DNA of 64,000 nucleotides from Paenibacillus montaniterrae (GTDB lineage: Bacteria > Bacillota > Bacilli > Paenibacillales > Paenibacillaceae), in NCBI RefSeq assembly GCF_018403185.1, contig NZ_BOSE01000003.1:310001-374000 (forward strand), given 5' to 3'. Within the stretch, counting starts at the first letter, position 1; each line of letters begins with the position of its first letter. The position numbers and the translations under genes are program-made. Below, one piece after another: positions 8,947 through 18,202 of this stretch. Below the pieces are notes generated by a model. That model was not told where the DNA came from, searched no databases, and saw only the letters and a list, made by a program, of their open reading frames with translations.

Positions 8947-9780
8947 TTAGCCTTTGACAGCGCCTGCTACAACGCCTTTTACAATATATTTTTGCAAGAA
9001 CATGAACACGATGATGGAAGGCAGTACGGCCATAACCATCGCTGTCATCGCATATTGCCAATCTGAAGTATATTGGCCGACAAAGGTGTACGCTGCCAGC
9101 GTCAATGTTTTCGTGCTTGGCGAGCTGTTGACCATAAGCAATGGAAGCAGGAAGTCGTTCCAGATCCACATAACATCAATAATAATAATCGTTGTTGTAA
9201 CGGATTTCAATAGCGGGAAAATAACCGAGAAATACAATCTGAAGCCTGAAGCGCCGTCAATTGTAGCACTTTCGTCGATTTCTCGCGGAATTCCCTTTAC
9301 AAAGCCGTGGTAGATAAAGACGGCAAGCGGAGCGCCAAAGCCCCAGTACAGCAAGCCAAGACCAACCGTGCTTTGCGATAAATTCAATGTATTAGCGAGC
9401 TGAACAACGCTCAGCATGATTGATTGAAATGGAATCAGCATCGGCATTATGCACAGCATATAAATCAGAATGCTCATGCGCGATTTGGTACGTGCCAGCT
9501 TGTAGGCGGCAATGGAGGACACGAATATAATCCCTGCCAACCCAAGCACAGTTATGACGACATTGTTGGTAAACAATCTTGGATAATCAATAAACTTCCA
9601 TACATAAGCGTAGTTGTCCAGCATCAGCTTTTCAGGCAAGGCGATTACATCGCGCATCACTTCGCCAAAGGATTTAAAGGAGTTGTTGATCGCCAGAAAC
9701 AACGGATATAAAAACAGCAGCGAACACAGCACTAAAATGACTTCTAATGCAACCTTTCCAACTATTCCACGTTTTTGCAT
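8947..9780 (-). CDS. Carbohydrate ABC transporter permease (MalG type, CUT1)
   Basis: 277-aa inner-membrane permease with six predicted TM segments. The EAA loop that docks the ATPase is clear: EIDESATIDGASGFRLYFSV. The protein ends in the usual KYIVKGVVAGAVKG. It pairs with the MalF-type permease directly upstream; the ATG shares one base with that gene's TAA stop, which implies translational coupling. The nearby binding protein, GH36 enzyme and two-component system suggest alpha-galactosides (raffinose, melibiose or related) as substrate; this is context inference. No ATPase gene is present, so a shared MsmX-like ATPase is expected. Confidence 0.9.
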   Translation of the reverse strand: MQKRGIVGKVALEVILVLCSLLFLYPLFLAINNSFKSFGEVMRDVIALPEKLMLDNYAYVWKFIDYPRLFTNNVVITVLGLAGIIFVSSIAAYKLARTKSRMSILIYMLCIMPMLIPFQSIMLSVVQLANTLNLSQSTVGLGLLYWGFGAPLAVFIYHGFVKGIPREIDESATIDGASGFRLYFSVIFPLLKSVTTTIIIIDVMWIWNDFLLPLLMVNSSPSTKTLTLAAYTFVGQYTSDWQYAMTAMVMAVLPSIIVFMFLQKYIVKGVVAGAVKG

Positions 9781-10670
9781 TACGCCTCAACCTCCCTGCG
9801 TTTGAATAATGCCAGCTGGATAATCGTAATAATGAGCACCACGACGAACAGTACAATCGCTTTAGCTGTACCGTAGCCGAACAAATTGTTTTGGAACGTA
9901 TCACGATAAATGTCATAGGCGACACTGTAGGTTGTTCCGCCCGGACCACCGGCTGTTAGTGACAAAATAACATCGAACACTTTAATCGAATTGGTCAAAG
10001 CCATAAACACCGAAATCGTAATCGAAGGCGCCAACAGCGGCAGCGTAATGCTAAAGAAGCGGCGAATTGGCCCAGCTCCGTCCACGACAGCAGCTTCCTT
10101 CAAATCATCAGGCACGGCTTGCAAGCCCGCGATATAAATAACAAGGTAAAACCCGACGGATTGCCAGATCGAAACGAGCAATATCGAAATAAACGCCAAA
10201 TTCGGATCGCCCAGCCAGCTAAGCTCAAAGATGCCCCAGCCGGTGCTTCGGCTTAGCGATTCAAAGCCTTGCATAAAGATGAACTTCCAAATAAAGCCGA
10301 CGATAACCAAGCTTAAAATATATGGAATAAAGAAGGCAGCTCTTAGCCAGGTAGACGTTTTCAGCTTCATATTCAACAGTAGAGCAAGCCCGATTGCCAG
10401 CACATTGACCAGCACAATATACAAAATAGCGTATTTAATAGTGAACCAGGAGGCGTTAGCAAAATTTGCGTCGCCCATAAAAATTTGCTTATAGTTATCA
10501 AATCCGATAAAAGTAGGCGAGCTTGAAATTCCGTTCCAGTTCATTAGAGAGTATCTGATCGTCATAAAAAATGGAATATAGAAAGCGACAGCAATACAGA
10601 TTATAACGGGAATTGTGAAAAAGCTGAATTCAAGTCTGTCTTTTCCTTTTCTTCCAAAAAATTTGAACAT
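9780..10670 (-). CDS. Carbohydrate ABC transporter permease (MalF/UgpA type, CUT1)
   Basis: 296-aa permease. TM segments begin after a basic N-terminus (MFKFFGRKGKDRLEFSFF). The EAA motif DLKEAAVVDGAGPIRRFFSI is followed by TLPLL. I use the ATG at 10670, which has AAGGTG close upstream; the longer frame to 10853 would run through the probable promoter. It is the first gene of the leftward transport operon, with TATAAT at 10727-10722 and a shared regulatory motif further up. Its partners are the MalG-type permease (downstream) and the binding lipoprotein encoded after the response regulator. Confidence 0.88.
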   Translation of the reverse strand: MFKFFGRKGKDRLEFSFFTIPVIICIAVAFYIPFFMTIRYSLMNWNGISSSPTFIGFDNYKQIFMGDANFANASWFTIKYAILYIVLVNVLAIGLALLLNMKLKTSTWLRAAFFIPYILSLVIVGFIWKFIFMQGFESLSRSTGWGIFELSWLGDPNLAFISILLVSIWQSVGFYLVIYIAGLQAVPDDLKEAAVVDGAGPIRRFFSITLPLLAPSITISVFMALTNSIKVFDVILSLTAGGPGGTTYSVAYDIYRDTFQNNLFGYGTAKAIVLFVVVLIITIIQLALFKRREVEA

Positions 10671-10721
10671 AAGGCACCTTCTTTCTTGTAGTACACGATA
10701 AGTTGAAGTTATATTACATAT

Positions 10722-10789
10722 TATAGGGATGTGCCTCAGGGGGCTAAATGGATTTTCATTGTCACTTAAGGGTAAAAAAGTGAACGATC
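10722..10789 (-). promoter_or_regulatory. Permease-operon promoter with putative response-regulator site A
   Basis: Reading leftward, the motif CACTTTTTTACCCTT within a 22-bp block (10789-10768) is followed after 40 bp by TATAAT (10727-10722). The -35 region (CATTTA) is poor, as in activator-dependent promoters. The same block, 20 of 22 bases identical, precedes the binding-protein gene at nearly the same distance from its -10. TCACTT (10762) and AAGTGA (10778) also form an inverted repeat around it. The block also lies 28 bp before the kinase start codon. Confidence 0.65.
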
Positions 10790-10816
10790 TATGATGGATG
10801 AGGAAGGATATACGAG

Positions 10817-12652
10817 ATGAAGAGTATAAAACGGATGCGTGAATATGTTGCAAGCCGCTTAGTAAATAAGCTTATTATATTGTTTTCGGCAATTATTATT
10901 CTGGTCGTCGTCAGCCTGACATTTATTTCATACCAGCGGCTGCATAAGGAAGCGATCGGGCATATCATCTCCAGCAGCTCCAACAATTTAATGCTTGTCA
11001 ATCAAAATTTGGAGGACTATGTCAAGGAAATGGAGAAGCGCTCGTTGCCGCAAATTAATTTCGATGAGCTGAGCTATGCCTTTGTCCATGAAGCCGACAG
11101 CTACGCGTCGAAAATGCTGATTGAGGATTATTTGCGCAGCATATTTTACAATCAGTATGATCTGGAGGGCATTTACCTGTATCTCGTTAACAGCGGAAAA
11201 TATTACGAGGTGAAGCGTCTGCGCAATGATATTACGATTTCCACGTATGAGGATTCAACGGTCATTAACCAGCCCTGGTATAAGGATGCACTGGAAAGCC
11301 AATTTAATCGCTCCTATCAATCACTACCCTTCTCTGGCTATGAGGACAGCTACAGCATGAAAACAGAGAAGGGCTTTTTTGCTTATCATCGCGTTCTGCG
11401 TTCAATCGCCACGCGGACGCCGCAAGCTGTTATTTCCTTTTACTACAATGACTCCATTTATAACGATATTATCGAAGATGTGCCGATTGAAGACGAAGAG
11501 CAGCTATTTTGGCTCGGCCCGAACAATGAGCTGTTTATCGCTACGGATCAGTCCCGCTTTTCGCAGCTGGTAAAGGAGCAGGTTATTGAGGCGATAGCGA
11601 ACGGGCAGCAGCAAGGCGAATATACGTATACAGCAAACGAGCAAAAGCATTTGGCCATATATAATATCGGTGAGAAGGAAGGCTGGAAGCTGATCAAGAC
11701 GATTCCCTACTCGCAAATTAATGCCAGCGCCCAGCAAACGCTGCGCTTCAGCCTGCTGATCGGGATCGGCTTTCTTGTAATCGCAGTTCTGCTAGTGATC
11801 ATTCTGGCGAATCGAATAACGAAGCCGCTTAAAAAGCTGTCAACGCAAATGAAGCGATTCGGCTCAGGCGATTTTGACGCTACGCTTGAAGTCGTCGGTA
11901 CGGACGAGCTTGCCTATCTATCACATCGCTTCAACTCGATGGTTAAGCGCACCAATGAGCTTATTAACGAGCGCTACAAATTGAAGCTTGCCGAGAAGAA
12001 TGCCGTTTTGAAAGCGTTGGAGGCTGAAATTAATCCGCATTTTCTGTATAATGCGCTGCAGGCCGTTTCCACCAAAGCATTGAAAACAGGGCGGCTTGAA
12101 ATCGTGGAAATGGTCGATTCACTAGCCTTAACACTGCGCTATTGCATTAGCGGCAAAGACATTGTTACAGCAGAGGAGGAGCTTAAGCATATCGGCCACT
12201 ATTTAGCGATCCAAAAGGCTCGCTTCGGCGAGCGTCTAATCGTTGAGTACCAGTGGTCGGAAAGCTTGAAGACCATCGAAATTCCGAAGCTGTCCATTCA
12301 AACGCTTGTTGAGAACGCGGTGAAGCATGGTGTAGAGAAGGTTTCGACTCCCGTCAAGCTTGAAATTCGCGCCAGCCGCGATGATCATCATGTGACGATA
12401 GTTGTAGCCAATAACGGTCCGGCGATTGACGAGCATAAGCTTGCCGAGATCGAGCGCTGGCTTCAGCAGGACTGGGAAGAAGCGCTTTATAAGCAGGAAA
12501 GCATCGGGCTTGTCAATTTGAATGCAAGGCTGAAGCTGCTGTATGGCAGTAGTGCCAAGCTAAGTATATATAGTGCCAATGAGCTGACGGAAATGATAAT
12601 TTCATTGCCGCTGGACATACTACCAGAAGGAGGCAGTTACGATGAATTATAG
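10817..12652 (+). CDS. YesM/LytS-type sensor histidine kinase
   Basis: 611-aa membrane sensor kinase. TM1 spans about residues 17-38, followed by an extracellular dCache-like region (about 40-305), TM2 (about 307-330) and HAMP (NRITKPLKKL...). The His_kinase domain has EINPHFLYNAL near residue 405 (phospho-acceptor His intact), and the HATPase has QTLVENAVKHG near 495 and a VNLNARL motif. Its end overlaps the response-regulator start by 11 bases. Systems of this layout beside CUT1 importers normally sense a sugar or its bound binding protein and induce the importer; here alpha-galactosides are the inferred cue. Confidence 0.92.
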   Translation: MKSIKRMREYVASRLVNKLIILFSAIIILVVVSLTFISYQRLHKEAIGHIISSSSNNLMLVNQNLEDYVKEMEKRSLPQINFDELSYAFVHEADSYASKMLIEDYLRSIFYNQYDLEGIYLYLVNSGKYYEVKRLRNDITISTYEDSTVINQPWYKDALESQFNRSYQSLPFSGYEDSYSMKTEKGFFAYHRVLRSIATRTPQAVISFYYNDSIYNDIIEDVPIEDEEQLFWLGPNNELFIATDQSRFSQLVKEQVIEAIANGQQQGEYTYTANEQKHLAIYNIGEKEGWKLIKTIPYSQINASAQQTLRFSLLIGIGFLVIAVLLVIILANRITKPLKKLSTQMKRFGSGDFDATLEVVGTDELAYLSHRFNSMVKRTNELINERYKLKLAEKNAVLKALEAEINPHFLYNALQAVSTKALKTGRLEIVEMVDSLALTLRYCISGKDIVTAEEELKHIGHYLAIQKARFGERLIVEYQWSESLKTIEIPKLSIQTLVENAVKHGVEKVSTPVKLEIRASRDDHHVTIVVANNGPAIDEHKLAEIERWLQQDWEEALYKQESIGLVNLNARLKLLYGSSAKLSIYSANELTEMIISLPLDILPEGGSYDEL

Positions 12653-14294
12653 TGTCGTAATTATTGATGATGAGGAGCCGTTGCGCGAGGCAATTAAAAT
12701 TCTCGGTCAGTGGGAAGATCTGAATGTCGCGACGATCTATGAAGCAAACAATGGTCAAACTGCACTTGAGCTGCTCGCCAAGCATCCGATCGATATCGCT
12801 TTAGTTGACATGAAAATGCCTGAAATGAACGGGAAGCAGCTGCTGCAGATGATTGAGCAGCAATTTCCTGAGCTGATTGCAATCGTCATTAGCGGCTATG
12901 ATGATTTTGAATATACGAAGCAGGCCATTCGCTCTCGAGTTGTCGATTATTTACTGAAGCCGATCAATCGGCAGGATCTGAACCAGGCATTACGTAAAGC
13001 TACCGATATGCTTGCAGCAAAAAAGCAAAAGGAACAGGAAACGATCAACCAAACGATCACCTTAAACATGTCTCTGCCGCGTCTGAAGGAAAAGCTTTAT
13101 TTATCGCTTATCGACCGCAGCGATAGCAGCTATTTAAGTGAGGATTTGCTGAAGCTGACAGGCTTTGAGCAGGGAAATCAGCTGTTTGCCGCAGTCAGCA
13201 TATCGATGCTTAATATGGAGCAGCTGGCGGAGAAACGATTTAAAGGCGATATCGACCTGCTGCACTATGCCATCACCAATATTATTCAGGATCTTGCTTC
13301 CGTCTACTTCAACAGCTTCAGCTTTGCTAACCCAAAGCATGAGCGGGAGATTATTACAATCGTATCGATGGAAGGCCAATACCGCGAGGATATGCTGTAC
13401 AAGCTTTATCATCAGATGAGCAAATTAACTGCGACACTTAAAGATTTGTTCAAGCTTCATATCGTCGTTGGCTTCGGCATGCCTGTTGCCGCGATCCAGC
13501 AATTAACGACGAGCTACGAGCAGGCAAAGCGGGCAGCCTTGAGCTTTGATTTAATGCGAGCAGCTGGCATCCCGGTTATACGATATGAGGAAAGGTCAGA
13601 AGAGACGGGGCAGGATAAAAAATCAATACTCGCTCGCGTCAATCAGTTAAAGCATATGCTGGAGACAGGCAATACCGCGATGCTGAGCAGCTTCTGCCAA
13701 ACGATTATTGAGCAGCTGCATAGTGCTGATCATTTTAAACTGAGCGAGGCAGAGAAGCTGATGGACGAGCTCGTTTTAATCTTAAATGATATCGCGCTTG
13801 AATTTGGCGTGCCTTCCTCCAAGCTGCCGATCAGCAGCAGCAATCCGCTTCGCGTGCTAAGTGTCAATGGCGACTACAGCGATATTAAGCAATACGGAGC
13901 AAGCCTGCAGCGACTGGCACTCGCTTATAAGGAGCTGATTGACCAGGAAAAGCGGCAGGACACTGGCTTTAAAATCAGCGAGATCAAAAACTATATCGAT
14001 GAGCATTACTATGAGGATATTAAAGTGACCATGTTTGCTGAAAAATACTATCTTAGCCGCGAGTACTTAATGAAGCTGTTCAAGCAACAGTACGGCAAAG
14101 GCATTCATGAATACGTCCAGCATGTGCGGATGGAGAAAGCAAAGGCATTGCTGGCCGAAGGAAGCTTGAAAATTCAAGAGATTTCCGAAATGCTGGGCTA
14201 CCGGGATAAAAACTATTTCAGCAAAGCATTTCGCAATATGGTTAAGATGACGCCTTCCGAATACCGTCAGCAAGCAGAAGCTGTGAAAAAGTGA
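12642..14294 (+). CDS. YesN-type response regulator (REC + AraC HTH)
   Basis: 550-aa cytoplasmic DNA-binding regulator. REC domain: acidic pair in IIDDEEPLRE, phospho-Asp in LVDMKMPEM (near residue 55), VISGYDDFEY and the KPIN lysine. A long middle linker (about 130-440) follows. The C-terminal AraC double helix-turn-helix has YYLSREYLMKLFKQQYG and IQEISEMLGYRDKNYFSKAF, with the usual TPSEYR end. GAAGGAGG precedes the ATG. The likely targets are the two promoters carrying the CACTTTTTTACCCTT motif; site B starts only 10 bp after this gene's stop codon. Confidence 0.92.
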   Translation: MNYSVVIIDDEEPLREAIKILGQWEDLNVATIYEANNGQTALELLAKHPIDIALVDMKMPEMNGKQLLQMIEQQFPELIAIVISGYDDFEYTKQAIRSRVVDYLLKPINRQDLNQALRKATDMLAAKKQKEQETINQTITLNMSLPRLKEKLYLSLIDRSDSSYLSEDLLKLTGFEQGNQLFAAVSISMLNMEQLAEKRFKGDIDLLHYAITNIIQDLASVYFNSFSFANPKHEREIITIVSMEGQYREDMLYKLYHQMSKLTATLKDLFKLHIVVGFGMPVAAIQQLTTSYEQAKRAALSFDLMRAAGIPVIRYEERSEETGQDKKSILARVNQLKHMLETGNTAMLSSFCQTIIEQLHSADHFKLSEAEKLMDELVLILNDIALEFGVPSSKLPISSSNPLRVLSVNGDYSDIKQYGASLQRLALAYKELIDQEKRQDTGFKISEIKNYIDEHYYEDIKVTMFAEKYYLSREYLMKLFKQQYGKGIHEYVQHVRMEKAKALLAEGSLKIQEISEMLGYRDKNYFSKAFRNMVKMTPSEYRQQAEAVKK

Positions 14295-14303
14295 AATCGT
14301 CAT

Positions 14304-14373
14304 GATCGAACACTTTTTTACCCTTTTTTCTTCACTTATCTACATTTAGAAGCGTGGATGATTTATTTAGAAT
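14304..14373 (+). promoter_or_regulatory. Binding-protein promoter with putative response-regulator site B
   Basis: The 22-bp block at 14304-14325 contains CACTTTTTTACCCTT and matches site A in 20 of 22 bases. It is followed after 42 bp by a -10-like TAGAAT (14368-14373). A second partial half (CACTTATCTAC, 14333-14343) lies 22 bp downstream, two helical turns. Orientation and spacing relative to the -10 equal those at the permease promoter (40 bp). Confidence 0.65.
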
Positions 14374-14413
14374 ATAGGTGTAAGCTAACACATTCGTGAT
14401 TGGGGGCAATAAC

Positions 14414-15715
14414 ATGCTAAAGAAAATTTCTGCGCTTGCAGTAAGCCTTATGCTTGTAGTGGGCTTATTGTCAGCATGTGGAACGAACAATGGCAACACT
14501 GGAACAAACACAGAACCTGGCGCGGGCGGAGATGAAAAGGTTACGATTTATATGTTTACAGCTTCTCCCGAGTATACTGAAGCATTCCATGCTTATATCG
14601 AAGAATACAAAAAGGTTAAGCCTAATGTAACGATTAATTTGGAAATTATGCAGGCTGACTACAATACGGTATTGAAATCAAAAATCTCCTCTGGTCAAAC
14701 GCCGGATGTATTCCAAACAACGGCTGGCGGCGACATCGATACATTTGCTGAATACAGTGCGGATTTGACGGATCAACCGCTTGCAGCAGCGATGACAGAT
14801 GCGGTGCGCGCGAACATGTCGTCAACAGATGGACGCGTGCTGGGCTTGCCGGTTAAAGGAAATCTGATGAGCCTTGTAGCCAACATGGATTTGCTGGAGA
14901 AGGCTGGCGTTAGCGAAATTCCAAAAACAACTGCCGAGCTGGATGATGCAATTGCCAAGCTGGAAGCAGCAGGTATCACACCATTTGCCAATGCGTATAA
15001 GGAATGGTGGGTATGGAAGCATATTTTCCAACATTTCGTAAATGCGGCAGCTGAGGACGCAGGCATTACGCCAAAAGAGCTGGTAGACCAATTTATTGCA
15101 GGAACAACTACTTTTGAAGATCACCCTGTATTGCGCGACAACTTCTTCAGCTTTATCGACAAAACGGTTGCACACGGAACAAGCAAGCCGCTTGAAAGAG
15201 ACAGCAATGCGCAGGTTAGCGACTTTGCTACAGGTCAGGCAGCGTTTATGACGGGCAAGGGCGCATGGGACGAGGAAGCAATCAAAAAAATTACGCCAGA
15301 TATCAAGCTGCAAATTGCCGGCTATCCGGTCAGCGACAAAGCTGAGCAGGCAACGATTGCAACAGGTGCGGACCAAGCGCTTCGCATTAACAAGGATTCA
15401 CCAGTTGTAGAGGAAACAATTGAATTCTTTAACTGGCTGTACACATCCGATTACGGCAAGAGCTGGTTCTCTGAGGTTGCCAAAGTCATTCCTCCAATTA
15501 AAGATGCGGCACTGCCAGATTTGGATATGCCGAAGCAAATGGAGGAAATTTTGAAAACTGGCAAATCAGGCGATCTGTCTGTCAACTACTCGCTGGATAC
15601 ATTCCATCAAAAATTCGGTGAGCTGATGCAGGCATATATCGGCCAAAGCAAATCGAAAGAGCAAACGATCGATGAAATCCAAAAAGCATGGACTCAATTC
15701 GGTGCTGCTCAATAA
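14414..15715 (+). CDS. Sugar-binding lipoprotein of CUT1 ABC importer
   Basis: 433-aa extracellular solute-binding protein family 1. A lipoprotein signal peptide ends in the lipobox LLSACG, followed by a flexible Asn/Gly/Thr linker (NNGNTGTNTEPGAGG). The fold is recognised by VTIYMFTASPEYTEAFHAYI, SSGQTPDVFQT and FATGQAAFMTGKGAW. The start is the ATG at 14414 with GGGGG upstream. It should deliver substrate to the MalF/MalG pair encoded leftward at 8.9-10.7 kb; alpha-galactosides are inferred from the next gene. It is followed by a terminator, which isolates it for high expression. Confidence 0.9.
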   Translation: MLKKISALAVSLMLVVGLLSACGTNNGNTGTNTEPGAGGDEKVTIYMFTASPEYTEAFHAYIEEYKKVKPNVTINLEIMQADYNTVLKSKISSGQTPDVFQTTAGGDIDTFAEYSADLTDQPLAAAMTDAVRANMSSTDGRVLGLPVKGNLMSLVANMDLLEKAGVSEIPKTTAELDDAIAKLEAAGITPFANAYKEWWVWKHIFQHFVNAAAEDAGITPKELVDQFIAGTTTFEDHPVLRDNFFSFIDKTVAHGTSKPLERDSNAQVSDFATGQAAFMTGKGAWDEEAIKKITPDIKLQIAGYPVSDKAEQATIATGADQALRINKDSPVVEETIEFFNWLYTSDYGKSWFSEVAKVIPPIKDAALPDLDMPKQMEEILKTGKSGDLSVNYSLDTFHQKFGELMQAYIGQSKSKEQTIDEIQKAWTQFGAAQ

Positions 15716-15724
15716 CATTTAGAC

Positions 15725-15790
15725 TAGAGCGAAGGAACAATGCAAATCCGAAAAATGAAATTGGAGGAATGCATTGCTTCGGAGCGCTGA
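15725..15790. repeat. Short variant of palindromic repeat family B (B0)
   Basis: Hairpin-forming sequence whose arms (AGCGAAGGAACAATGCA and TGCATTGCTTCGGAGCGCT) resemble the outer arms of the longer family B units near 18.6-19.0 and 23.5-23.8 kb. The central TCGTAATGC-type stem of those units is missing. Confidence 0.6.
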
Positions 15791-15803
15791 ACTACAACAA
15801 GAG

Positions 15804-15854
15804 GGGGTGTTTGGGGGTCAGGTGTACTGGCTCTCTAAACACCCCTTTACTTTT
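15804..15854 (+). terminator. Terminator of the binding-protein gene
   Basis: Stem GGGGTGTTT (15804-15812) with AAACACCCC (15837-15845), 24-nt loop, followed by TTTACTTTT. It lies inside the repeat-rich gap before the alpha-galactosidase. Confidence 0.75.
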
Positions 15855-15860
15855 AAAAAT

Positions 15861-16044
15861 GAAGTTCAAAAGGTCCGCCTTTGATGACGATGTATTGCGT
15901 CGTCGTATATTCGACGTCGAATCTTGAACGCTAGCGAAAACTGCGGTGCTCACGTAGCTATTGGCCTACGCTGCGCTCCTCGTTTTCTACTAGCGTCCAA
16001 GCTTCTCGGTCCTGAAAGGCGAATTTTTGAACACTTATTGGAAG
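15861..16044. repeat. Palindromic repeat family A, copy A1
   Basis: 184-bp unit. Inverted ends are GTTCAAAA...GCCTTT (15864 on) and AAAGGC...TTTTTGAAC (16015-16032). A strong inner hairpin pairs CTTGAACGCTAGCGAAAAC with GTTTTCTACTAGCGTCCAAG, capped by CACGTAG/CTACG. Other copies: 18203, 18387, 23130 and 23316. No credible protein is encoded. Confidence 0.85.
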
Positions 16045-16046
16045 AT

Positions 16047-16077
16047 GAAGCTCAAAAGGTCCGCCTTTGATGACGAT
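16047..16077. repeat. Family A 5'-end fragment (A1')
   Basis: 31 bp nearly identical to the first bases of A1 (GAAGCTCAAAAGGTCCGCC, then TTTGATGACGAT), in direct orientation. It ends about 30 bp before the alpha-galactosidase start and its ribosome site. Apart from B0, the terminator, A1 and this fragment, the 15716-16108 gap holds nothing recognisable. Confidence 0.75.
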
Positions 16078-16108
16078 ATTATAAAAAAAATAGCGGGAGG
16101 AATGGAGT

Positions 16109-18202
16109 ATGAAGCAACAGCTGCTTTCGTTAGAGGAGCAAGGAATATTTATGACCTTTCATATTGCACAGTCGGGGGATGTAACATTGCTGCATTTTGG
16201 TGCCGCTCCGCTGCAGGAGGAGCTTATTACTGAGCAGGATGTGGTTGGCTATCGCATGCTTGAGCTGCAGCTGACGGGAGAGGATCGGGCAGAATATCAT
16301 GGTCGCACACATCGCGCCTCATATCCAGGCTTGCGAATGAAGTATAGATCGCATACAGATCGTCGCAATGCACAAGGGCGCAAGCTCGTAATTAGTCTGT
16401 TTGATGAAGTGACGGGCGTAACTGCTGAGCAGCATTATCAATTTTATGATGGCTTGCGCACGCTGCGCACCTGGACGGTGGTGCATAATGAAGGTCAGCA
16501 AAGTGTTGCGCTTGAATATTTGTCGAGCTTTGCGCTGACTGGCTTCGGCAAGGAAGGCAAGCTTGATCGCAATGAGAAGCTGCGGCTTTACATCGCGCAT
16601 AGCGGATGGCAAAGCGAGCTGCAGTGGCGCAGCTATCGCTTGCCAGAGCTTGGGCTGACGCATTTGATCGATCGCGGCTCGAAGCGGCTTGCGTTTAGCA
16701 ATACTGGATCTTGGTCATGCGCTGAGACGGTGCCGATGGCAGTACTCGAGGATGAAGAAAACAAGCAGGCGCTGTATTGGCAAATTGAGCATAATGGTTC
16801 ATGGCATTGGGAATTCACCGATCAGGTCGATCAGCTTACCTTGCTCGCAGGCGGGCCAAATGAGCATGACAATCATTGGTGGGAGCAGCTAGAACCAGGT
16901 GAAACCTTCACTTCTGTGCCCGTCGCCGTTGGCGTAGCGGCTGGCGGCTTTGAGCAATCGATTGCCGAGTTGACTCGCTATCGCCGCATGATTCGTCGTG
17001 CTAATGAAGATAATGAGCAGCTGCGCATCATTTTCAATGACTATATGAATTGCTTATGGGGCTCGCCAACAACGGACAAGCTGCTGCCGCTTATAGACGC
17101 GGCTGCTGAAGCAGGCTGCGAATATTTCTGTATTGATGCAGGCTGGTACGCAGCGGGTGAATGGTGGGACGGTGTAGGCGAATGGCTGCCTTCAAGCGAA
17201 CGATTCCCTGAAGGCATAAAGTTTGTACTGGACTATATACGCAGCAAACAGATGATCCCTGGCTTATGGCTCGAAATTGAGGTAATGGGGATCAATAGTC
17301 CAAAGCTTGCTGAAACGAACGACAGCTGGTTCTTCATGCGCCACGGACAAAGAGTAAAGGATCGCAGCCGCTACCAGCTTGACTTCCGCAACCCGGAGGT
17401 TATTGCTCATGCCGATAGCGTCATTGCGCGGCTAGTTGAGGAGTACGGAGTAGGCTATATTAAAATGGATTACAACATTAATGCAGGCATTGGAACAGAA
17501 ACTGCAGCAGATAGCCCGGGAGCAGGACTGCTGGAGCATAATCGCGCTTATTTGAGCTGGCTTGATAAAACCTTTGCCAAATACCCTGAGCTCGTGATCG
17601 AAAATTGCTCATCGGGCGGCATGCGCATGGATTACGCCATGCTTAGCCGCTACAGCATTCAATCGACAAGCGATCAGGAGAACTACGTTCACTATGCAGC
17701 CATTGCAGCAGGAGCGCCAGCCGTGCTAACACCAGAGCAAGCAGCGGTATGGTCGTATCCGCTGCGCGAAGGCGATGACGAGGAAGTCATCTTTAATATG
17801 GTCAATGCCTTGCTGCTGCGTGTGCACCAAAGCGGACATTTGGCTGAGCTAAGCAAATCGCGCTTCGCATTGGTTAAGGAAGCGCTCGATTATTACAAGC
17901 AAATTCGCCCTTATATAAAAGAAGCACTGCCATTCTGGCCGCTTGGCTTGCCCAATGATCAGTCCGAATGGATATGCCTCGGCTTGCGCCATGAAGAGCG
18001 TAGCTTTATTGCAGTATGGCGAGTCAAAGGAGAGGCAGAGCAGCTCGTGCTGCCGCTGGCCGGCCGCGGCTACAAGGCTTCGACGATGCGCATTGCCTAC
18101 CCGGCGCAAGCAGCTGGAGAGCTGACATGGAATGCTGAGCGGGAGGAGTTGGTGGTGGGGCTCCCGCAAGGACCCACAGCACGCCTCATCGAGATTCTAT
18201 AG
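16109..18202 (+). CDS. GH36-type alpha-galactosidase
   Basis: 697-aa retaining glycosidase, cytoplasmic (no signal peptide). An N-terminal beta-supersandwich (about 1-300) precedes the TIM barrel. Barrel landmarks: MNCLWGSPTTDKLLPLIDAA, CIDAGWYAAGEWWDGVGEW, VGYIKMDYN (probable nucleophile Asp), ENCSSGGMRMDYAM and STSDQEN (probable acid/base Asp). A C-terminal beta domain completes it. The Asp-Ala-Gly-Trp variant where many GH36 enzymes have Asp-Asp-Gly-Trp points to a divergent subgroup, so alpha-N-acetylgalactosaminidase activity is a possible alternative. GGGAGGA lies upstream. It presumably hydrolyses oligosaccharides brought in by the adjoining importer. Confidence 0.86.
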   Translation: MKQQLLSLEEQGIFMTFHIAQSGDVTLLHFGAAPLQEELITEQDVVGYRMLELQLTGEDRAEYHGRTHRASYPGLRMKYRSHTDRRNAQGRKLVISLFDEVTGVTAEQHYQFYDGLRTLRTWTVVHNEGQQSVALEYLSSFALTGFGKEGKLDRNEKLRLYIAHSGWQSELQWRSYRLPELGLTHLIDRGSKRLAFSNTGSWSCAETVPMAVLEDEENKQALYWQIEHNGSWHWEFTDQVDQLTLLAGGPNEHDNHWWEQLEPGETFTSVPVAVGVAAGGFEQSIAELTRYRRMIRRANEDNEQLRIIFNDYMNCLWGSPTTDKLLPLIDAAAEAGCEYFCIDAGWYAAGEWWDGVGEWLPSSERFPEGIKFVLDYIRSKQMIPGLWLEIEVMGINSPKLAETNDSWFFMRHGQRVKDRSRYQLDFRNPEVIAHADSVIARLVEEYGVGYIKMDYNINAGIGTETAADSPGAGLLEHNRAYLSWLDKTFAKYPELVIENCSSGGMRMDYAMLSRYSIQSTSDQENYVHYAAIAAGAPAVLTPEQAAVWSYPLREGDDEEVIFNMVNALLLRVHQSGHLAELSKSRFALVKEALDYYKQIRPYIKEALPFWPLGLPNDQSEWICLGLRHEERSFIAVWRVKGEAEQLVLPLAGRGYKASTMRIAYPAQAAGELTWNAEREELVVGLPQGPTARLIEIL

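Noticed and set aside
15688..15927. 79-codon frame after the binding protein
   Set aside because: It runs through a terminator hairpin and repeat A1 and has no coding character.
15861..16077. CRISPR-like array of repeats
   Set aside because: Repeats are long, unequal, self-palindromic and adjacent rather than separated by uniform unique spacers; no cas genes are present.
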